From Bathymodiolus brooksi (taxonomy: Eukaryota; Mollusca; Bivalvia; Mytilida; Modiolidae), in contig OY804585.1 in assembly GCA_963680875.1 (NCBI GenBank), positions 23,971,686 through 24,035,685 on the forward strand: a stretch of 64,000 nt of DNA. Reading direction: 5' to 3'. The notes below the pieces were generated by a model. The model was not told where the DNA came from. It did no database searches and saw only the letters and a program-made list of their open reading frames with translations. Positions within the stretch are counted from its first letter, which is position 1; the number at the start of each line of letters is the position of its first letter. Below, piece after piece: positions 57,401 through 64,000 of this stretch. The translations under genes and the position numbers were made by a program.

Positions 57401-59306
57401 TATTTTTTGACTAGATGTACTATAGTATTTTATATCGGTCAATAAAATTACGTTTGCATTGACAAAATCTTTTTAATAATAAAAACGTAGAAATCTAATA
57501 TAGTGCATAGGATGCATAGTAAACGAGCGGGAAACCAAATAATTAAAAAAACCTGTGAGAGCAGGTAAAGCAAAGGATTTAAAGAGAATAGGCTAAATCA
57601 GCTGAGGGAGTTGGACCTTTATATTGATTTACACGTTAAACAAACTAAAGGTGTGATACAACAAAGTCAAATAATTAATCCTTATATGTTGTTCCATTTT
57701 ATTTTATTTTGTAAGGCAGAAATATTCATACTATCCACATGTTGTTCTATTTCATTTTAGTTTGTAAGGCAGAAATGTTCATACCATTCACATGTTCTTT
57801 CATTTTATTTTAGAGTGTAAGGCAGAAATGTTCATACCATTCACAACAGACGTCAAAGATCATTCTGGTAAAAACACATACATTGAAAATTTCAACGTGA
57901 CAGTCGATGGTAGTGGCTATGGGTACTTCAATGGCGATGCTAAGCTTGTTATACCAAGATTTGCAAACTTTGAGACGTATACTGACTTCATAGTGAAAAT
58001 GAAATATTTAGATACGCCTAGTGATAGGTTAGAAGCTCTTATGAGTAATGGCGACAATTGCTGTGACCATATACCATCTGTGGCATTGGTCAAGAGTAGA
58101 CGAAACGTACATTATATGGCTAAATGTGACGATGACATCGTATCTACATTCCATCTACCTTCTATGGTGAGTATAAAATAGAGGTCAAATGTCAAGCATA
58201 TTAAATAGTACAATATCAAAGATACCAAAAGATATGTCCAAATGTCTGATCTAATAACAGGATAATGTACTGGGTAAGGTCTTACTCTTCAACACAGACA
58301 ACATAAATAGTTCCGTATCACTACACTTAGGAGTATTCTCTGCCACACGTTGAAAATAGACCCCTCCTTTAATGCGGGAATACAACTTTATGTCATTTGA
58401 CTGGACTACTTTGTGGTCTTCCGGTGATGTTTACAAACAAAGAGAAAGTAAGAAGGCGTGGCATATCTGCCATGACAGATATCATCTATGACGTCATACA
58501 ATTGTGTGCCAGAGTGATAATGATCGAAGCAGGATACCAAGAATTATTTGCATGGAGAAATATGGTGGTCGTCTATGATAACAACACTGGAGCAGCTTGT
58601 GCATATCTAAATGTTTTCTCACAAAATAGTACATTGCAGTGAGATATGTGTTGTATGAAAAATTAATAATTCCCTTGAAACGTAATATATCACTTCCATG
58701 ATAGCATCCGTGATCGTATGGTATTTGGATTCTTCTTCTTCATAGAGCGTTATACTCAGGTAAACAACTACCCGTGCCTATCACTACTAAGGTTGTGACT
58801 TCGAATCCCGCTCATGACAGGGTATACTCGATACAACATTATGTGATAAAATTTGTCAGTGACTTGCGACAGGTCGGTGGTTTTCCCCGGGTACTCCAGT
58901 TTTCTCCACCAATAAAACGTACCTCCACGATATAAATGAAATATTGTTGAAAGTGGCGTTAAACACCATAACCCCCTAATTCCATCCATGATAACTGTTT
59001 CTGGTTGGTGTTTTTAGTATAAACTAATGACTATATATATATACTGTAGAAAACATATAAATATCAATTGTAATTACCATCTAATATATTTTTTTGCAGT
59101 CTGGCAATTGGAATGAAGTATATTATATTCATGATGGAGTTAAACTTGAAGGTAGAAGTAATGGCATCCAGAACGAGAAATGGGCTGTTGGAAAATTGAA
59201 GAAGAGTATGGCTGGATTACAAATAGGACATGGAAGATTGTTTAAAAACTTTAGGGGTTACATGGACTATGTTGCTGTTTATTTGTGTAGACCATCGTAT
59301 TTGTAG
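48364..59306 (+). CDS. Gene 2: secreted VWA-chitin-binding-LamG protein (Pif/BMSP-like), complete
   Basis: Seven exons: 48364-48445, 49541-50086, 50836-50937, 53158-53352, 53948-54298, 57814-58166, 59100-59306; 1,836 nt, 611 residues plus stop. Intron phases are 1,1,1,1,1,0, and all borders are AG/GT. Domains: signal peptide 1-21, VWA about 30-205, Thr/Pro linker 210-243, chitin-binding type-2 domain 244-308, Cys-rich pair 309-425, LamG-like 426-611. This is the order of the Pif97 part of Pif and of related molluscan shell-matrix proteins, in which the VWA is thought to mediate protein contacts and the peritrophin domains bind chitin. No Asp-rich C-terminal mineral-binding region follows the LamG domain. 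It is a tandem paralog of gene 1. Confidence 0.92.
48751..48862 (+). repeat. Direct duplication of ~57 bp in gene 2 intron 1
   Basis: AGACACTACATGTCAAATGA then TTTAAAGGACAGTTTATG and (C/T)ATTAGTACTAGAGGTTA occurs twice in a row. A CAG precedes each copy, but the frame needed for gene 2 is closed, so it is not treated as an exon. Confidence 0.85.
49541..50086 (+). CDS. Gene 2 exon: von Willebrand factor A domain
   Basis: 546-nt exon, phase 1-1 (acceptor TTTTACAG, donor CCAA|GTAAGT), holding a whole VWA domain. It starts [16 protein letters not shown], with DGSDS matching the DxSxS metal-ion (MIDAS) motif. The MIDAS Thr is in [12 protein letters not shown] and the Asp in [18 protein letters not shown] and GINMYAVGV are typical later strands, and the domain ends near LVCPSK. 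All three metal-binding positions are present, so divalent-ion-dependent ligand binding is plausible. The minus-strand ORF opposite is a shadow. Confidence 0.96.
50836..50937 (+). CDS. Gene 2 exon: Thr/Pro-rich linker
   Basis: 102-nt exon, phase 1-1 (acceptor TTTCAG, donor CTGCAG|GTAACA). Nearly half of its 34 residues are Thr, with LPPTTT and APTA: a mucin-like linker probably O-glycosylated between the VWA and chitin-binding domains. Confidence 0.85.
50938..52177. other. Gene 2 intron, left part
   Basis: AT-rich sequence with one hairpin MITE (51797-51935). No exon-like open segment in phase 1 was seen here. Confidence 0.5.
51797..51935 (+). mobile_element. Hairpin MITE related to 22235-22505
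   Basis: TATAACATGACCTTTTCCAT at the left and ATGAAAAATGTCATGTTATA at the right; centre has CCCGAGACTCCTATATCAGC. Confidence 0.78.
52178..52815 (-). mobile_element. hAT transposon relic
   Basis: The plus strand begins at about 52178 with CAGGGCCGTAACTAGG, a hAT-type terminal sequence. On the minus strand (about 52810-52440) lies the hAT dimerisation region: LPQEVERR, the segment [17 protein letters not shown], and [20 protein letters not shown] through [10 protein letters not shown] in a second frame. At least one frameshift and one stop break it. The other terminal repeat was not found. Confidence 0.7.
53158..53352 (+). CDS. Gene 2 exon: chitin-binding type-2 domain
   Basis: 195-nt exon, phase 1-1 (acceptor TTATAG, donor AAAG|GTAACT). 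Cysteine spacing C-x14-C-x5-C-x14-C-x12-C-x7-C, preceded by the same extra Cys as in gene 1. Aromatic positions IGYNPH and NQYW are as expected for chitin contact. Confidence 0.95.
53380..53632 (+). repeat. 43-bp tandem array carrying six CRE-like TGACGTCA sites
   Basis: Unit TAAAAAGAACTTAAATATAC then TGTGACGTCATTATTATTCGTGG, starting 30 bases after a gene 2 exon donor. The last part resembles the end of a common molluscan hairpin element (ATTCGTGG, with CACGAAA stretches following to about 53790), so the array probably grew from such an element's terminus. Confidence 0.88.
53948..54298 (+). CDS. Gene 2 exon: Cys-rich chitin-binding-like pair
   Basis: 351-nt exon, phase 1-1 (acceptor CTTGTAG, donor AAAG|GTATGC). 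Two Cys-rich halves: EKCKLPG to QGC with a CC pair, then GACDSKP to DCACTF. Together they equal two separate exons of gene 1, so one gene has lost or the other gained an intron. Probably diverged peritrophin domains. Confidence 0.9.
54475..55285 (+). repeat. 53-bp tandem array, about 15 copies, in a gene 2 intron
   Basis: Unit AAACAGATAGAAACAAAACC then CTTTAATGGGACTCCCCTCT and TGATAAATGGACA. Units differ mainly by GACTCC/GATTCC. Minus-strand ORFs here are artefacts. Confidence 0.95.
56420..57245 (-). mobile_element. Non-LTR retrotransposon (LINE) fragment, RT C-terminus
   Basis: Minus-strand sequence reads [34 protein letters not shown], then an intact 119-residue ORF (57060-56701) with [16 protein letters not shown] and [19 protein letters not shown]. 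Further on comes [19 protein letters not shown], the Cys-rich end typical of jockey/CR1-like LINEs. A stop and frame changes mark it as dead. It lies in a gene 2 intron, antisense to the gene. Confidence 0.8.
57700..57835 (+). repeat. Triplicated acceptor/exon-start segment of gene 2
   Basis: Three copies of (T-rich) TTTTAT..GTAAGGCAGAAATxTTCATAC, about 52 bp apart. Copy 1 lacks AG, copy 2 has a usable TTTTAG at 57759-57760 but meets a stop in the required frame, and copy 3 is the real exon start. Confidence 0.85.
57814..58166 (+). CDS. Gene 2 exon: LamG-like domain, first part
   Basis: 353-nt exon, phase 1 to 0 (acceptor TTTTAG, donor TCTATG|GTGAGT). Begins [20 protein letters not shown] and includes [12 protein letters not shown] and [10 protein letters not shown]. 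The acceptor region and first ~25 coding bases are tandemly repeated just upstream (57700-57813), but only the last copy is open. Confidence 0.91.
58770..58975 (+). repeat. SINE-like element in gene 2's last intron
   Basis: GTGCCTATCACTACTAAGGT, GTGACTTGCGACAGGTCGGT, CCACGATATAAATGAAATAT and GTGGCGTTAAACACCA. Confidence 0.82.
59100..59306 (+). CDS. Gene 2 terminal exon: LamG-like domain, second part
   Basis: 207 nt, phase 0, acceptor TTTTTTGCAG, ends with TAG. Encodes [20 protein letters not shown] through [17 protein letters not shown] to the C-terminal YLCRPSYL. Gene 1 spreads the same segment over three exons. The 3' UTR follows with AATAAA at 59808-59813. Confidence 0.92.
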   Translation, partial: SGNWNEVYYIHDGVKLEGRSNGIQNEKWAVGKLKKSMAGLQIGHGRLFKNFRGYMDYVAVYLCRPSYL

Positions 59307-61600
59307 GATGGACGGTATCTTGAATATGTTATTATTTTTCACAAATGTCGAGGCAGCGTCAAATTAAAATGTTTTGGCGCGACATTAAACTTTGTTAAAT
59401 CCTAAAGCAGAAATGTGATACTTACCCATAGTGATTAGGAGTGTTAAGGAAGAAAAAATAACCCTGATCTCTTTGTATTAATATGTATATCTGTGATATC
59501 TTTTCATGTAGGTGTTGTTTTGTTTCATTTGGTATATTGTAGTACCATTATTTATGTTTATCTATTTTCATAATTTTCTACCATGGGATATGTTGTGCCA
59601 ATTGCAATCAGCATGAATATTCGTTGTTATTCTTAATACTACTCAGTATGTATATGTCAAAGGATGGAGGTGGACATTTATTAACATTAAACACATATTA
59701 ACAGAACCTTTCAAGTTGTTTACTGATTACATGTATAAATGTCAAAATATTAAACTGAACAACAAACAGTACAAAATATAATTGCTGTTAACACTGCCCA
59801 CATGCAAAATAAAGAAAATACTGATATTATAGAGATCTAACATTGGAAATATATCTTACTTCTTACAAACTTCTATGAATATCATTGGTTTAAAGTGAAC
59901 ATGTGGAAACCTTGTACAGTATATTCAATACACGGTCAATAGGCCACTGGTATTTTGAATACAGGTGGGTAGTAGAGTTATCCCCCATTTTTCTTTCAAA
60001 ACAAAGATTGCATACACACAACAACAAAATTACATATTTATTATCTAAATCTCTCATTGAAAGGTAATCAGTCAGATATATTCGTTAGACAGTGTGCTAG
60101 TACTAACATACTGTGTAACTAATAATATCTAGAATGCTTTCTGAAACTTTTAAGTGGATGATAAGATTTTCATATGTGACAAATTGATAATTTAAAAAAA
60201 ATTGGACTCGTATCCATAGCGAATTATACTTGATACAACGTTTTGTGAGACATGAGGATGTCGGTTGCTTTCACCGGAGAGGTATCTTCTTCCAATAAAA
60301 CTGACTGCTCTGGTATCACTAAAATATTATCAAGTGTTGCTAAACATGTCGTATTTTTTGTATTAGTATATTAAATGTCTTGTATATTTATGTTAACTTA
60401 TTTAAATCACAGCGTTCATGTTAGTTTTATGTTTTATGTTTTATTTTAAGCCTGGAATTTTGTATCCAGAAATGAGAAAATAATCTCTGGCTTGATTTAT
60501 TTTTATTATTATGCATAATATGTATTTTTAATAAAAGTTGAATATTATATTATATTTGTTTATTTCTAATTGAATCAAAGATACATAACATTAATTCAAA
60601 TCATTCAAATTTACCCTTCAGGGGCACTTGAGTTAGGTTTGTGTTTCTCATCAGATCTGCACATTGTCATCGTTGTGGTGTCAGTAATGATTTCCGCGTA
60701 AAACGAACATTTTGTATGGAGTTCATGCTTTATTTATATATTTTATGTGTATTCATTTACGTATACTGGTGTCCAAGAAGCTTTCCATATCAGATAAAGT
60801 TCATTTTGTTTAGCAGTAAAACGACGGTTGCCACTAGTGGAGCAAGAATGTCCTACCCTCCCGGAGCACCTTAATTCATCACAATGCAAATATGGTCACA
60901 GAGAGTACACTAAATAACGTAAATCACAGTGGTACAATTTAGAGGCTCTATACGTTTACTATAATAAGTTTTTGACCTGCTAAATAACTAGTGAATTCTT
61001 TTCCTATTTTTATTTTACTATTTTTGGAAGTGTAATGTATAATAAAAACACATTTTACCATATTTGCATAAGTTCGGTCTTAGATGATGTTTCAAACGTT
61101 TTTGCTATGTCCTATGCGACCTTTTCATCAGTTTTGAACATACCTTTTGCTTATAATTGAGGTTTTTAAGTCGATATGTTCATGCAGAGTTTTCCATTTT
61201 TCTATTCTTTGACAAAAGAACCAGCGAATTTAACAAAAGCAAACTCTACAACAGATTTTATCGAGCAGTTTCTTTAATTTATCGGTTCATATTCAATAAG
61301 ATTTTGTTTTTGTAAGGTAATAAGTTTTGATATATTTTCTTTCAAATCCGGGTTATTTTCACAGCTCCCTCAATTACAAGTCTTAATGAAAAAAGTAAAC
61401 CAATAAGATCACATGCGCCTGTCTAGTTGATCATGAAAAGAGTAATGGTGTACAATCTTACCGACCACAACAACACGAACAACTCCGATGAATCACTCCG
61501 AACTGAGACAAACCACAAAGAAATACAAAAGCAGCAGCTGATGAAATATATATCCTGGTCTAGAAAAATCAGACAATGTGTTGTCCAACATGATAACTAC
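59307..61600. other. Gene 2 3' UTR and downstream sequence
   Basis: 3' UTR with AATAAA at 59808, a worn SINE (60210-60350) and a minus-oriented common repeat (60690-60875). No further gene seen. Confidence 0.55.
59808..59813 (+). terminator. Candidate polyadenylation signal of gene 2
   Basis: First AATAAA after the stop codon, about 500 bases downstream. Another lies near 60530. Confidence 0.45.
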
Positions 61601-61601
61601 T

Positions 61602-62055
61602 ACAGCATGTGGCCAAAAGTATTGTCACGTGTAAAAACAAAATCCCTATATAATCAATAATCGTGCACACCTTTCATCATATCGTACTTACATAAAGGTT
61701 ATCAGTAAAAGTGTGCTTTGTGTGTATTTGCTCATGTTTATATGAGTGGTTTTTATTTGTACATAATTTAAACAGGATTGTTAATTTTTAGGATTTATTT
61801 TTAGTTGAAATATAATAGGAAAATCAAAGTAAATTTTTATTTGTTATGTTTAAATGATGTACAAATAAAAACCACTCATATAAACATAATGAGCAAATAA
61901 ACAGTCAAAATAAAGACAATTCTGAATGTTTTGGTGTGAAATTTGTTAAAATCTATCCAGAAATGACTTCACAATAATTTTTTGAAAAAATATGGTTTTG
62001 GTTGATTATATAGGGATTTTTTTTACATGTGGCAATACTTTTGGTCACATACTGT
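61602..62055 (+). mobile_element. Tc1/mariner-like MITE
   Basis: ~55-bp terminal inverted repeats (ACAGCATGTGGCCAAAAGTA at left, TACTTTTGGTCACATACTGT at right), both with CCCTATATAATCAA inside. An internal palindrome of ~39-bp arms lies at 61732 and 61858. Confidence 0.78.
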
Positions 62056-62059
62056 GTGT

Positions 62060-64000
62060 GTTATGGTGTCTCGAAGTATATTATTCGGTGGCTAATATTG
62101 TATTTAATACGTAGTGATCTCCTATTTGTAAGTTCCTGGAATAACCTTCATCGGGTCCTTAGTCAAAAGATTAGAAAGACCAACAATGTATTAGTATTTG
62201 GCAACAAAATGGACTAAATAGGGTAACTAATATAGACTAAGGTTACCTATGCCTGAGTGAGATTATTATTAGCTCAATTAATGTACATTGCTTAGGTACT
62301 GTAATTTTTAAACATATACATGTATGTATCTAATAAACCATGACAGCGCCGAAGCAAAAGGAGACAAAGCTTTAGAATGTTGCATTCATCAATCTCTTAA
62401 ACTCTGAGTCCTCTGTCCTCTTTCCAAAAACAGAACCATTTCACAAGATGGCAGTATGATGTGCATATCGTGATGGTGAAGATGACACAATATTGGACTA
62501 TAAGTGTTTAATGTCATAGCGGTGACAATTTATTTCCGGTGTTCGATTTAAATCAATAAAAATAATTTATTCTAAGCAAATCTTCGATTCCTAAATGAAC
62601 AATAAGATTACAATAAATGTCTCACATATAATTGTTTTGTGGTATGTAATTGTTACTTTGATCTTTTAACAAAGATATGAAGTGTTCACGCTGACATGTC
62701 AGGGTCGTGATCTCTTCTTACCACAAAACACACTTTTACTGATAACCTTTAATGTAAGTACGATATGATGAAAGGTGTGCACGATTATTGATTACTTGTA
62801 CATATTGTACACAATCGAGGAAAAATACGAAGGGTAATTCCACGGTATATTATAGCTTCCGAATAAAAACGTTTAAAACTTCCTTTTTCTACGGTCGACG
62901 TCACGGTTCGGTTGAGCGTTACGAAATATCCATATCTCAAATAACCGTTGTTTTTTTGTTTTTTTGTTTTGTTTTTTTTTGTTTTTGCTTTTTTTTTACC
63001 TGACTTGACTGTATATATGAGTAGCACGGTAGCAGGAACTGCTTACCCTTCGCGAGCACCTGGGGTGATCCCCGACATTTAGTGAGGTCCCGTGTTTTTA
63101 GTTTTCTGTGTTGTGATTTTTGCTTTGTTTGTATTCGTCCTGTGTCTTGAGTGTCCAATGTTGCCAATGTCTAAGGATTGTCCATTCTTGATTGATCAAA
63201 CGTTTATTTTCTTTGAAAAACAACAAAACGTTCAGCTCATATGGACATATTATGTTAAGTGGGAAAAAAATTGTGGTTGTAAGATAATTATTGCACTCTT
63301 CTTCATATCCAACTATCTTCTTTAAAAGGGATAACAGCTAATTGGTGATACACTCAAATATTGATTTATTTTTGTATATTACAAGTGTGGACACAGAAAT
63401 GTGCTGTCCAAAAGGCAAGTGTGGATGTCAATATTTCATATTATTAACTTTATAAAAAAAAAAAATCGTGGACACAGGGGTCCTGGATTTTTTAATAAAA
63501 AATAATCCTGGATTATTATTTTTGCTTAAAGTCCGGTCCTGTGTTTTTATTTCAAATTTTCATCATAGGGGTATAAAATTGTATCATTAATAATAAATTA
63601 ATAAATAATAAATTCAGATTTTCTATTTAAAATAAATCTCATTTACAAAACCACTGATATTTGTTCAATTTTTATCGCTGATTTACGCTTTAGTCGCAAC
63701 AAATTTTTATTTTTCTCTTTAAACTGTCGAAATATAACATTTATTCAACTGTAAAATTCACAAATAAAATTCCCCCCCCCCTTTTTCCCTTTTTTTCTTG
63801 TTTAAATCAATGATCAACAATATTCCAGAATCAAACAAATGAATAAATATAACATAGATTTCTTTTACATGCATCTTTTTACCATGCGTTGTCAGTGTGT
63901 TTTAAATCGGTCATCCAATCAGGACGCTCATTATTCTTGTCCAAGATAAAAATGCATCGCTAAAATTACCTGTGGGTGTTTCCCCACTTCAACTCGTAAA
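62060..64000. other. Gene-poor end of window
   Basis: Holds an inverted copy (62720-62795) of 61657-61722, a T-rich low-complexity tract (62948-63000), a common repeat copy (63020-63195) and a C-run at 63770. No gene seen. Confidence 0.55.

Noticed and set aside
58397..58642. 81-residue plus-strand ORF in gene 2's last intron
   Set aside because: No known domain, no paralogous exon in gene 1 and no need for it in the spliced frame.

Overview
This window looks like nuclear DNA of a mollusc, most likely a bivalve. It is AT-rich, has short exons in long introns with GT/AG borders, and is full of tRNA-derived SINE-like copies, palindromic MITEs and minisatellites of kinds I associate with bivalve (especially mytilid) genomes. 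Species is not determinable from what I can see. Nothing bacterial, organellar or CRISPR-like is present.

Two genes were reconstructed by joining exons by splice site, phase and paralogy. Both are on the + strand and in tandem. Gene 2 (48364-59306, seven exons, 611 residues) is complete: signal peptide, VWA domain with an intact MIDAS, Thr/Pro linker, one chitin-binding type-2 domain, a second Cys-rich chitin-binding-like pair and a C-terminal laminin-G-like domain. Gene 1 (16368-38257, eight exons, about 1,249 residues, plus a possible 42-nt exon at 15008-15049) shares the chitin-binding, Cys-rich and LamG parts. In place of the VWA and linker exons it has a single 2.6-kb exon encoding a basic, His/Asn/Thr/Gln-rich repeat region. 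The domain set is that of Pif/BMSP-type shell-matrix proteins, so both products are probably secreted, chitin-binding components of an extracellular, shell-forming matrix. That role is inferred from the domains.

Layout. 1-15000: no gene, but a decayed Mutator-like element (2655-3610), hairpin MITEs, a 51-bp array (7608-8275), a 59-bp array (9655-10495) and a 39-bp array (12508-13602). 15000-38300: gene 1, whose introns hold an 80-bp array built from its own exon end (18960-19630), 61- and 31-bp arrays, an antisense Gypsy LTR retrotransposon with 5-bp target duplications (29280-34058) and a 2.2-kb 54-bp satellite. 38300-48300: SINEs and a 2.1-kb 36-bp array. 48364-59306: gene 2, whose introns hold a six-fold array of CRE-like TGACGTCA sites, a 53-bp array, a hAT relic and a LINE fragment. 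59307-64000: 3' UTR, a Tc1/mariner-like MITE and other repeats.

Most notable: the tandem paralogs with swapped N-terminal modules and different intron numbers; in-frame 15-nt microexon-like copies at the end of gene 1's big exon; and an interspersed repeat carrying a hammerhead-ribozyme-like core whose helix I pairing is kept by compensatory changes between copies.
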